A stretch of 64,000 bases of DNA from JAEUPI01 sp044222685 (lineage in GTDB: Bacteria > Pseudomonadota > Gammaproteobacteria > Burkholderiales > Burkholderiaceae_C): the NCBI GenBank assembly GCA_044222685.1, contig JBGAMU010000004.1:1-64000 (forward strand), read 5' to 3'. Made by a program: the position numbers and the translations under genes. Below the pieces are notes generated by a model. It was not told the DNA's origin, made no database searches, and saw only the letters and a list, made by a program, of their open reading frames with translations. Positions 16,426 to 23,777 of the stretch are shown piece after piece. Each line of letters starts with the position of its first letter. Positions within the stretch are counted from its first letter, which is position 1.

Positions 16426-17937
16426 ATGCCCATCACCGTGCTGTTCGATGACCGGACGATCGCCGCCGACCGCTTCGAGGCGCGCTGGCGGCGCTCGGCC
16501 GCGGCGCTGCATGCAGCGGGCATCGGCGAGGGCGACTGCGTCGCGCTGCTGATGCGCAACAGCCCCGCCTTGCTCGAGCTGATGCTCGCCGTGCGGGCCG
16601 TCGGCGCGTTGTGGTGCCCGATCAACTGGCACTTCAAGCGCGACGAGCTGGCCTTCATCCTCGCCGACAGCGGCGCGCGGCTGCTGGTGGCCGATGCCGA
16701 TCTGCAGGCGGCGCTGCCGGCCTGGCCGGTCGAGGGCGTCCGCTGCTTCACCGCGCCACGCGAAGACGGCGCCGCGGACTCGCCGGCGCGCGCCGCCGGC
16801 GACACCGACTGGTCGGTGTATCGCGACACCGTGCCGCATCCGCCGGCGCCGCCGCGCGCGCCGCGCGGCGCGATGTTCTACACGTCGGGCACCACCGGCC
16901 GGCCCAAGGGCATCCGCCGTGCGCCGGCCGACGCCGAGCAGGTGGCGCGCGGCCAGGCCGTGCTGCGCCATGTGCTCGGCTTCGAGCCGGGCATGCGCGC
17001 GCTGGTGAGCGCGCCGATGTACCACAGCGCGCCCAACTCCTACAGCATCGGCGCGGCGCAGGAGGACGACGCGCTGCTGCTGATCGAACCGCGCTTCGAC
17101 GCCGAGCGCACGCTGCAGCTGATCGAGCAGCACCGCCTGACCCATGCCTATCTGGTGCCGACGATGTACGTGCGTCTGCTCGCGCTGCCCGAACGCGTGC
17201 GCCGGCGCCACGACCTGCGCTCGATGCGCTTCGTCGCCTCGACCGGCTCGCCCTGCCCGCCCGACGTGAAGCGCGCGATGATCGACTGGTGGGGCCCGGT
17301 GATCCACGAGGCCTACGGCGCCAGCGAGCTCGGCTACATGACGCGGCTGGACAGCCACGAGGCGCTGCGCAAGCCCGGCTCGGCGGGCCGCCCGCTGCCG
17401 GGCGTGACGCTGGCCATCCTCGACGACGACGGCCGCGCGCTGCCGCAGGGCCAGGCCGGGCTGATCTATGTGCACCAGCCGGCCTACGCCGACTTCAGCT
17501 ACATCGGCCAGGACGATGCGCGCCGGCGCATGGAGCGCGACGGCCTGAAGACACTGGGCGACGTCGGCTACCTCGACGAGGACGGCTTCCTCTTCATCGT
17601 CGATCGCGCGGCCGACATGGTGATCTCGGGCGGCGTCAACATCTACCCGGCCGAGATCGAGGCCAGTCTGCTGGCGCTTCCCGGCGTGGCCGACTGCGCC
17701 GTTTTCGGCATTCCCGACGACGAGTTCGGCGAGGCGCTCGCCGCTGCCGTGCAGTGCACCGCGGGCACCGCGCTGGACGCCGACACGGTGCGCGGCTGGC
17801 TGTCGGCGCGGCTGGCCGGCTACAAGGTGCCCAAGGTGGTGACGTTTCACGACGTTTTGCCGCGCGAGGACACCGGCAAGATCTTCAAGCGCCGCCTGCG
17901 CGAGCCGTACTGGGCCGGCCGCGACCGGCGCATCTGA
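16426..17937 (+). CDS. Acyl-CoA synthetase (ANL superfamily)
   Basis: 503 aa, AMP-forming acid:CoA ligase. AGGAG lies 7 nt before the ATG at 16426. The phosphate loop is FYTSGTTGRPKG (151-162); also visible are YGASELGYMT (motif A5-like), LGDVGYLDEDGFLFIVDR with the hinge, SGGVNIYPAEIE, and the C-terminal catalytic Lys in EDTGKIFKRRLRE. The A3-adjacent MYHSAPNSY block recalls medium/long-chain or bile-acid-type ligases. It is divergent from DUF4198 and followed by a small exported protein. The substrate chain cannot be told. Confidence 0.9.
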   Translation: MPITVLFDDRTIAADRFEARWRRSAAALHAAGIGEGDCVALLMRNSPALLELMLAVRAVGALWCPINWHFKRDELAFILADSGARLLVADADLQAALPAWPVEGVRCFTAPREDGAADSPARAAGDTDWSVYRDTVPHPPAPPRAPRGAMFYTSGTTGRPKGIRRAPADAEQVARGQAVLRHVLGFEPGMRALVSAPMYHSAPNSYSIGAAQEDDALLLIEPRFDAERTLQLIEQHRLTHAYLVPTMYVRLLALPERVRRRHDLRSMRFVASTGSPCPPDVKRAMIDWWGPVIHEAYGASELGYMTRLDSHEALRKPGSAGRPLPGVTLAILDDDGRALPQGQAGLIYVHQPAYADFSYIGQDDARRRMERDGLKTLGDVGYLDEDGFLFIVDRAADMVISGGVNIYPAEIEASLLALPGVADCAVFGIPDDEFGEALAAAVQCTAGTALDADTVRGWLSARLAGYKVPKVVTFHDVLPREDTGKIFKRRLREPYWAGRDRRI

Positions 17938-17992
17938 GACACCGCAGCGCAGCACAATGCGCGTTACGACACGATCACGGGGAGACGGCACG

Positions 17993-18637
17993 ATGGGTTC
18001 ACGCACGCGATGGCAGTCGATGCTGGCAGCACTCGGACTGGCCGCCTGCAGCGCCGGCGCGTTCGCGCAAGCGGCCGCCGCGGCCCCGCCAGCGGCACCG
18101 TCGAGTGACGTGCAGCGGGCGTTCCGCCAGTGCGACGCACGCGCCTTCCTGGCGATGAACATCGCGCGGATCTACCTCGACGAGGGGCGCAACCGCCCGC
18201 TGGTGATCGAGAAGGTCAAGCGCAGCGACTGGGGCCTGCAGATGGCCGAGGCACTGTTCAAGCGTGTCGACGAGGGCCGGCTGCAGCATCCCGCCGAATT
18301 CGCCGCCGACGTGTTGGGGCAATGCGCGGCGAGCACGCAACTCAACGTCGGCGCGTCGAAGACGCAGACGCAGCTGTGTCTGGCACGCGCCGACACGGTC
18401 GTGCACCTGCACGGCTTTCGCACGCAGGGCCTGTCGCGCGCCGACGCGGTGGCCCGCGCGGCCGAGCGCCTGCAGCCGCGCGAGGTGTACCCGGTGGCGC
18501 TGATCGATGCGGTGGCCGGGCCGGTCTTCGCGCCGCCGTCGCCACCCGACATGAACCGTTTGTGGAGCCAGATGCTGTGGGGCTGCATCCGCGCCCGGCC
18601 GGCAGCACCGGCGCCATCGGCCGCCGCTTCGGGCTGA
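17993..18637 (+). CDS. Exported protein of unknown family
   Basis: 214 aa. The start at 17993 is preceded by GGGGAG about 9 nt upstream and gives a signal peptide ending AGAFAQ. The mature protein is Ala-rich with four cysteines (FRQCDARAF, LGQCAAS, QLCLARADTV, LWGCIRARP), possibly two disulfides, and ends in a Pro/Ala tail. No motif is recognised. It may be co-transcribed with the acyl-CoA synthetase 55 nt upstream, but a separate promoter is equally likely. Confidence 0.65.
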   Translation: MGSRTRWQSMLAALGLAACSAGAFAQAAAAAPPAAPSSDVQRAFRQCDARAFLAMNIARIYLDEGRNRPLVIEKVKRSDWGLQMAEALFKRVDEGRLQHPAEFAADVLGQCAASTQLNVGASKTQTQLCLARADTVVHLHGFRTQGLSRADAVARAAERLQPREVYPVALIDAVAGPVFAPPSPPDMNRLWSQMLWGCIRARPAAPAPSAAASG

Positions 18638-18649
18638 TCGGGCGCGCCG

Positions 18650-19660
18650 CTACGCCGCGCGCGAGCGCCTCGACTCGAGCGGATACGCCGGATCGTTGTA
18701 GCCGGGCGTCGAGGGGTGCCCCGGCGTGACGAGCGAGTCGACCAGCGCCTCGTCGTCGGTGGTGATCGTGCACGCGAGTGCGGCGAAGTAGTCCTGCCAC
18801 TGCGCCAGCGTGCGCGGGCCGGCGATCACCGCGCTGACCGCACGGTGAGCCAGCACCCACGCGCTGGCGAAGTGCTGCAACGCCACGCCCTTGCCGGCGC
18901 AGTGCTCCTTCAGCCGCTGCGCGATGCGCAGCGACTCCTCGCGGAACTCGGTCTGCAGCATGCGCGCGTCGCCGCGGCCCGCGCGTGTGCCTTCGGCCGG
19001 CTTGGCACCGGGTGCGTACTTGCCGGCCAGCACGCCGCGCGCGATCGGGCTGTAGGGCACGACACCGAGGCCGAGCCGGTGGCAGGCCGGCAGCACTTCG
19101 ACCTCGGGCTGGCGGTTGAGCAGGTTGTAGTACGGCTGGCACACCACCGGGCCGGCGATGTTCATCGCGCCCGCCAGGTACACCGCCTCGGCGATGCGCC
19201 AGCCGCGGAAGTTGCTGACGCCCCAGTAGCGGATCTTGCCGGCGCGCAGCAGGTCGTCGAGCGCACGCAACGGATCCTCCAGCCGCGTGCCGTCGAAATC
19301 GCGATGCAGGTAGTAGATGTCGAGGTGGTCGGTGCCCAGGCGCTTGAGGCTGGCTTCACACGCCCGCACGACCCAGCTGCGTGAGTAGCGGCCTTCGTTG
19401 GGCCGCTCCGACATCTTGTTGCCCACCTTGCTGGCCAGCACCCAGCGCTCGCGGTCGCCTTGCAGCAGCGCGCCCACCATCTCCTCGCTGCGGCCGAGGC
19501 TGTACACGTCGGCGGTGTCGATGAAGTTGACGCCATGGTCGCGCGCGTGGGCGACGATCTCGCGCGCCTCGTCGACGCTGGTCTGGTCGGCAAACATCAT
19601 CGTGCCCAGGCACAGCGTGGACACCTGGAGCTGGCTGTGGCCGAGGGTACGGTACTGCAT
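18650..19660 (-). CDS. Aldo/keto reductase
   Basis: 336 aa TIM-barrel NADPH-dependent oxidoreductase, cytoplasmic. The catalytic tetrad is visible: Asp48 (FIDTADVYS), Tyr53, Lys78 (VLASKVG) and His119 (YYLHRDFDG). Further blocks are IRYWGVSNFRGWR, CQPYYNLLNRQPE and VVPYSPIARGVLAGKY, with VSAVIAGPRTLAQW near the cofactor end. It resembles the YajO/Tas-type subgroup. GGAGA lies 7 nt before the ATG. It is divergent from tetR, whose palindromic operator candidate sits about 110 nt upstream, so co-regulation is possible. The substrate is unknown. Confidence 0.9.
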   Translation of the reverse strand: MQYRTLGHSQLQVSTLCLGTMMFADQTSVDEAREIVAHARDHGVNFIDTADVYSLGRSEEMVGALLQGDRERWVLASKVGNKMSERPNEGRYSRSWVVRACEASLKRLGTDHLDIYYLHRDFDGTRLEDPLRALDDLLRAGKIRYWGVSNFRGWRIAEAVYLAGAMNIAGPVVCQPYYNLLNRQPEVEVLPACHRLGLGVVPYSPIARGVLAGKYAPGAKPAEGTRAGRGDARMLQTEFREESLRIAQRLKEHCAGKGVALQHFASAWVLAHRAVSAVIAGPRTLAQWQDYFAALACTITTDDEALVDSLVTPGHPSTPGYNDPAYPLESRRSRAA

Positions 19661-19747
19661 GGCGGCTCTCCGGTCTGCGATCGAGTACCGGCAGTATGCC
19701 CATGCGCCTTCCGACGGAGCGCCGGGCCGGCGGTAAGCGCCGGGCAC

Positions 19748-19775
19748 TTGACAGTGCGCCAAGGTCACCTAGAAT
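19748..19775 (+). promoter_or_regulatory. Strong sigma-70-type promoter for tetR-fusion operon
   Basis: A perfect -35 TTGACA (19748-19753) is separated by 16 nt from TAGAAT (19770-19775), one mismatch from the -10 consensus. This is the best promoter match I found in the window. Its -10 overlaps the left arm of a long palindrome, which would allow direct repression. Confidence 0.75.
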
Positions 19776-19808
19776 TTGAACAGTTGGATAAACCAATTGT
19801 TCAAATTC
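19772..19808. promoter_or_regulatory. 37-bp palindromic operator candidate
   Basis: Arms GAATTTGAACA and TGTTCAAATTC (11 bp, perfect) flank inner TTGG / CCAA arms, leaving one mismatch pair and a 5-nt centre ATAAA. The element is far more AT-rich than the surroundings, begins inside the -10 box and ends 6 nt before the tetR ATG. TetR-family dimers usually bind such sites next to their own gene, so autorepression is the simplest reading. Confidence 0.75.
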
Positions 19809-19814
19809 GACTCC

Positions 19815-20525
19815 ATGTCCGCCACCGCCACCGCGTCGCTGCGTCTGTTCGACACCTCCGACGCAGCCGACAACACCAAGGCCCGCATCCTGGAGGCGGC
19901 CTTCCGCCGGCTGGCCAGCGAAGGCTACGCCGCGCTGAGCGTGCGCGAGATCGCCAGGGATGCGGGCGTCAACCACGCCCTCATCAACTATCACTTCCGC
20001 TCCAAGGACCAGCTGGTGATCGACGTGCTCGACGCCGCCAACCAGCGCTTGCTCGCCCGGCAGACGGCGATGTACAGCGGCCCCACCGGCTTCGCCGACA
20101 AATGGGCCGAGGCCCGCCGCTTCTACGAGAGCGACCTGGCCAGCGGCTTCATCCGTGTGCAGGCCGAGCTGTGGGCAGCCAGCCTGGCCAATGCCGAGCT
20201 GCGCGAGAAGTTCGTGCCGCGCCTGCTGGCCTGGAAGCAGCTGGTGCTCGAGGCGGTGCGCGACGCGCTGGCGGCGCTGCAGGCCGGCGGTGTCACGCTG
20301 CCGCCGCCGATCACCGCGGAGGTGGTGGCCTGCTGGATCAGCGAGTTCTGGCTCGGCATGGAGTTCGCCGACCTGCTCGGCGTGAAGGAGGAGCAGCTGC
20401 AGCACCGCGCCGCGCTCGACGCCGTGCAGTGGCTGTTGCAGTCGCTCGACGACCAGGTGCGAGCACGTGCCGCTGCCGCCGCGCAAGCGGCCAGGCCGCG
20501 CCGGCGTGCCGGACGGAGCCGTTGA
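19815..20525 (+). CDS. TetR-family transcriptional regulator
   Basis: 236 aa. The N-terminal helix-turn-helix is clear: RILEAAFRRLASEGYAALSV, REIARDAGVNHALINYHF and RSKDQLVIDVL. The C-terminal ligand domain is helical and resembles the BetI/AcrR-type 'C_6' group (AELWAASLANAELREKF). The ATG at 19815 follows the operator candidate; an in-frame TTG at 19776 lies inside the palindrome and is rejected. A basic Arg/Ala tail ends the protein. The stop overlaps the next start (TGATG), so the regulator and the fusion enzyme are one transcript. The inducer is unknown; the hydrolase/glycosyltransferase partner suggests a lipophilic or hydroxylated compound, an inference. Confidence 0.9.
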   Translation: MSATATASLRLFDTSDAADNTKARILEAAFRRLASEGYAALSVREIARDAGVNHALINYHFRSKDQLVIDVLDAANQRLLARQTAMYSGPTGFADKWAEARRFYESDLASGFIRVQAELWAASLANAELREKFVPRLLAWKQLVLEAVRDALAALQAGGVTLPPPITAEVVACWISEFWLGMEFADLLGVKEEQLQHRAALDAVQWLLQSLDDQVRARAAAAAQAARPRRRAGRSR

Positions 20526-22687
20526 TGGACGCGCGCGCCCTGCCCGACCGCCTCGGCCTGATTGCAGGCGCGCTGCCCGCTGCCGGCACGCTGCCCGACG
20601 GCGACCGCAGCCCTTACGAGACGGTGACGCCGCAGCGCGAGGGCATCGTCGAGCGCGACGGTGTGAAGCTCTGGTACGCGGTGTGGGGCGACAGCGGCCC
20701 GTGGATTGCCTTGCCGCAGCAGTTCCAGATCGTTCACTCGCAGGTGTTCAAGGCCACCGTGCCGTACCTGTCGCATCACTTCCGGGTGCTGACGATGGAC
20801 GGACGCGGCAACGGCCGCTCCGATCGTCCGCGTGGGCAGGAGGCCTACAGCTTCGACCACTTCTTCGCCGACTTCGTGGCGGTGCTCGATGCATTGGCGA
20901 TCGATCGCGTGGCGGTGGTGGGCCACTCGGCGGCCTCGATGATCGCGCTGCGGCTGGCGGCCGAGCAACCGCAGCGCGTGACCCACGTGGTCACCGCCGG
21001 CGGCTTCGCCGAGTCACTCGTGCAGGGCGAGCGCATGGTCAAGCGCATGCAGATGGAGGGCCAGCTGGTCGACACCGACTGGCCGGGCTACCTGGACTAC
21101 TTCATGTCGGTGATCTTCACCGAGCCGCACTCGACGAAACCCTACGAAGACGGCGTGCGCTACGGCTGGGCGACCGACGCCGAAGTGATCCAGTGGGTGC
21201 GCCAGGCCTGGATCAACAACGACGTCCGCGAGCTGGCGAAGCGCATCCAGTGCCCGACGCTGGTGATTCACGGCGACGACGACCGCCGTGTGCCCTACGC
21301 CAAGGGCGAGGAGATCCACGCGCTGGTGCCGGGCGCCAGGCTGCTCACCATCGTCGGCGGCGGCCACGTGACCTTCGCGCGCGATCCGGTGGTCTTCAAC
21401 CGGGCGGTGCGCGAGTTCATCGGCGGTCCGACGCGCGAGCGCGTGTGGACGCGCGCGATGAAGCGCAAGCGCCGCGCGCTCTTCATCTCGAGCCCGATCG
21501 GCCTCGGCCACGCGCAGCGCGACCTGGCGATCGCGCGCGAACTGCGCGCGCTGCACGGTGACGTCGACATCGACTGGTTCACCGTCGACCCGGCCGCCAC
21601 CTACCTGCAGCGCGAGGGCGAACGTGTGCACCCGATCACCGCGCGGCTGGCCAACGAGAGCCGCCACTTCGAGGGCTGCGCCGGCGAGCACGACCTGTCG
21701 GCGTTCTTCGCGTTGCGCACGATGGACGAGATCATGACCCGCAACTTCATGACCTTCGTCGACCTGATGGACGCCGAGGCCTACGACCTGGTGATCGGCG
21801 ACGAGGCCTGGGACGTCGACTACCACTACCACGAGAACCCCGAGCTCAAGCGCCAGCCGTTCGTCTTCCTCACCGACTTCGTCGGCTGCCTGCCGATGGA
21901 AGACGGCAACGCGCGCGAAGCCCACCTGTGCGCCGACCGCAATGCCGACGACATCGAGCACGTCGCGCGCTACCCCCACGTGCGCGACCTGGCCCTCTTC
22001 GTCGGCAACCCCGACGACGTGACCGAGGCGCCGTTCGGCCCCGGGCTGCCCGGCATCCGCGAGTGGACCGATCGCAACTTCTGCTACTGCGGCTACTGCC
22101 TGCCGTTCGATCCGCAGGCGCTGGCCGATACCGAACGGCTGCGCGCGCTGCACGGCTACCGGCCCGACGAGAAGATCGCCATCGCCACCGTCGGCGGCAC
22201 CTCGGCCGGCCGTCACCTGCTGCGGCGCATCGTGCAGGCATTTCCGCGCATGAAGCGCGAAGTGCCCGAATTGCGGCTGATCCTGGTCACCGGGCCGCGC
22301 ATGGAGACGAGCGAGTTCCACGCCATGCCGGGGCTCGAGGTGCGGCCCTACGTGCACAAGCTGTTCGAGCACCTGGCCTGCTGCGACCTCGCGCTGGTGC
22401 AGGGCGGCCTGTCGACCACGATGGAGCTGGTCGCGACGCGGCGGCCGTTCCTGAGCTTTCCGCTGCAGCGGCACTTCGAGCAGTGCGTGCACGTGCGCCG
22501 GCGGCTGGCCAACTACGGCGCCGACCGCTCGCTGGACTATCCGACGCTCGACCCCGACACGCTGGCCGAGCGCGCACTGGCGGCGATGCACGAGCCGGTG
22601 CGGTATCGGCCGGTGGAGGTCGATGGGGCGGCGCGCGCCGCGCGGCGCATCGCCGATGTGCTTGAAAACAGGCATTGGATGAAATGA
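20525..22687 (+). CDS. Alpha/beta-hydrolase :: GT-B glycosyltransferase fusion
   Basis: 720 aa in one continuous frame. Residues about 30-300 form an alpha/beta hydrolase with a complete triad: nucleophile Ser135 (VVGHSAASM), an Asp in VIHGDDDRRVP (251-253) and His281 (GGGHVTFA). From about 315 a GT-B fold of the MurG/UDP-glycosyltransferase kind begins (FISSPIGLGHAQRDLAIARE, a glycine-rich acceptor-side loop) and ends with the donor-site block LVQGGLSTTMELVATRRP, then HFEQCVHVRRRLANYGA. The join (RVWTRAMKRKRRALF) shows no stop or frame change. I infer one polypeptide that hydrolyses an ester or lactone and glycosylates the product, or the reverse, in the cytoplasm. It is co-transcribed with tetR. 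Confidence 0.85.
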   Translation: MDARALPDRLGLIAGALPAAGTLPDGDRSPYETVTPQREGIVERDGVKLWYAVWGDSGPWIALPQQFQIVHSQVFKATVPYLSHHFRVLTMDGRGNGRSDRPRGQEAYSFDHFFADFVAVLDALAIDRVAVVGHSAASMIALRLAAEQPQRVTHVVTAGGFAESLVQGERMVKRMQMEGQLVDTDWPGYLDYFMSVIFTEPHSTKPYEDGVRYGWATDAEVIQWVRQAWINNDVRELAKRIQCPTLVIHGDDDRRVPYAKGEEIHALVPGARLLTIVGGGHVTFARDPVVFNRAVREFIGGPTRERVWTRAMKRKRRALFISSPIGLGHAQRDLAIARELRALHGDVDIDWFTVDPAATYLQREGERVHPITARLANESRHFEGCAGEHDLSAFFALRTMDEIMTRNFMTFVDLMDAEAYDLVIGDEAWDVDYHYHENPELKRQPFVFLTDFVGCLPMEDGNAREAHLCADRNADDIEHVARYPHVRDLALFVGNPDDVTEAPFGPGLPGIREWTDRNFCYCGYCLPFDPQALADTERLRALHGYRPDEKIAIATVGGTSAGRHLLRRIVQAFPRMKREVPELRLILVTGPRMETSEFHAMPGLEVRPYVHKLFEHLACCDLALVQGGLSTTMELVATRRPFLSFPLQRHFEQCVHVRRRLANYGADRSLDYPTLDPDTLAERALAAMHEPVRYRPVEVDGAARAARRIADVLENRHWMK

Positions 22688-22690
22688 CTC

Positions 22691-22765
22691 CCCCCGAAGC
22701 GCCTGCGGCGCCTCCCCCCAGGGGGCACCTCCAGCGGACCGGCAGAGCCGGATCCGCGGCGGTCG
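22691..22765. repeat. Burkholderiales-type intergenic hairpin repeat
   Basis: An outer stem CCCCC (22691-22695) / GGGGG (22721-22725) encloses an inner hairpin GCGCC-TGC-GGCGC (22699-22711); a further CCGGC-AGA-GCCGG hairpin follows at 22738-22750. I recognise this 'CCCCCGAAGCGCC...' layout as a dispersed intergenic element of Leptothrix/Rubrivivax-like genomes (memory, not searched). It sits right after the fusion gene and may also act as a terminator. Confidence 0.6.
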
Positions 22766-22964
22766 CTTGGCACGCCTCGGCGCGGTGTTCCCGGCCGTGC
22801 CCGCCGCCTGGTAGCGAAGTGCCGTGAGCGGCGCGTAGCCGTCCCCTCGCGTGATCTGTGCTGGGCCTGCGGCAACGCGGGCCTGGATGCCTTCGGCCTG
22901 CCGCATCGGCAGGGGCCGCGGGCGGAGCTCGCCCCGCGTCTTCTATCAACCTTGGAGCGTCGTC
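22766..22964. other. Non-coding stretch before the MddA/NnrU-like gene
   Basis: Together with the repeat this makes a 277-nt gap. The part after the repeat has no codon pattern I trust in any frame; open frames here are Arg/Pro/Gly-rich. It should contain the promoter of the methyltransferase-like gene, but no clear -35/-10 pair is visible. GGAG precedes the ATG at 22965. Confidence 0.5.
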
Positions 22965-23714
22965 ATGTTCGCTGCCGTCTATGGATCCATCGTCTACCTC
23001 TTCTTCCTCGCCACCTTCTGCTATGCCATCGCCTTCGTCGGCAACGTGCCGCTGGTGCCCAAGACGATCGACAGCGGTCCACCCGGGCCGCTGCTCGACG
23101 CGCTGCTGATCAACACGTCGCTGCTCGGCTTGTTCGCCGTGCAGCACAGCGTGATGGCGCGCCGCTCGTTCAAGCGCTGGTGGACGCGCATCGTGCCCGA
23201 GGCCGTCGAACGCAGCAGCTTCGTGCTGGCGGCATCGCTCGTGCTCGCGCTGCTGCTGTGGCAATGGCGGCCGATCGCCTCGCCGATGATCTGGCAGGTG
23301 ACCGATCCCGTCGGCCGGTTCGTGCTGCAGGCGGTGTTCTGGGCCGGCTGGGCGGTGCTCTTGATCAGCACCTTCCTGATCAACCACTTCGAGCTGTTCG
23401 GGCTGCGCCAGGTGTTCGCGCACCTCACCGGCCGCACCCTGCCTGCGCCGGACTTCCGCACGCCGCTGTTCTATCGCCATGTGCGGCATCCGATCTACCT
23501 CGGCTTCGTGCTGTCGTTCTGGGCCGCGCCCGACATGACGGCGGGCCACCTGCTGTTCGCCGCGGCCTCCACCGGCTACATCCTGATCGGCATCTGGTTC
23601 GAGGAGCGTGACCTGATCGCGCAGTTCGGCGAGCGTTATCGCCTGTACCGCGAGCAGGCCGGCATGTTGTTGCCGAAGTTCGGTCGCCGCCGCCAGGGCC
23701 CGGCGCAACCCTGA
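22965..23714 (+). CDS. MddA/NnrU-like membrane methyltransferase
   Basis: 249-aa integral membrane protein with about six hydrophobic segments. It matches the NnrU/isoprenylcysteine-methyltransferase-like group that includes MddA, which methylates methanethiol to dimethyl sulfide: FCYAIAFVGNVPLVPKTID, GLFAVQHSVMARRSFKRWW, ISTFLINHFELFGLRQVF, FRTPLFYRHVRHPIYLGFVL (SAM-site HPxYxG type) and a final EERDLIAQFGERYRLYR. The ATG has GGAG about 8 nt upstream. I am confident of the superfamily and moderately sure of the MddA subgroup; activity on methanethiol is not shown. Confidence 0.78.
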   Translation: MFAAVYGSIVYLFFLATFCYAIAFVGNVPLVPKTIDSGPPGPLLDALLINTSLLGLFAVQHSVMARRSFKRWWTRIVPEAVERSSFVLAASLVLALLLWQWRPIASPMIWQVTDPVGRFVLQAVFWAGWAVLLISTFLINHFELFGLRQVFAHLTGRTLPAPDFRTPLFYRHVRHPIYLGFVLSFWAAPDMTAGHLLFAAASTGYILIGIWFEERDLIAQFGERYRLYREQAGMLLPKFGRRRQGPAQP

Positions 23715-23777
23715 GCCGCCTCCGCCCGGTCGAAGGCCTTCGGTCTACAGTAGGCGGCCCTTCACGAAAGGACCACC

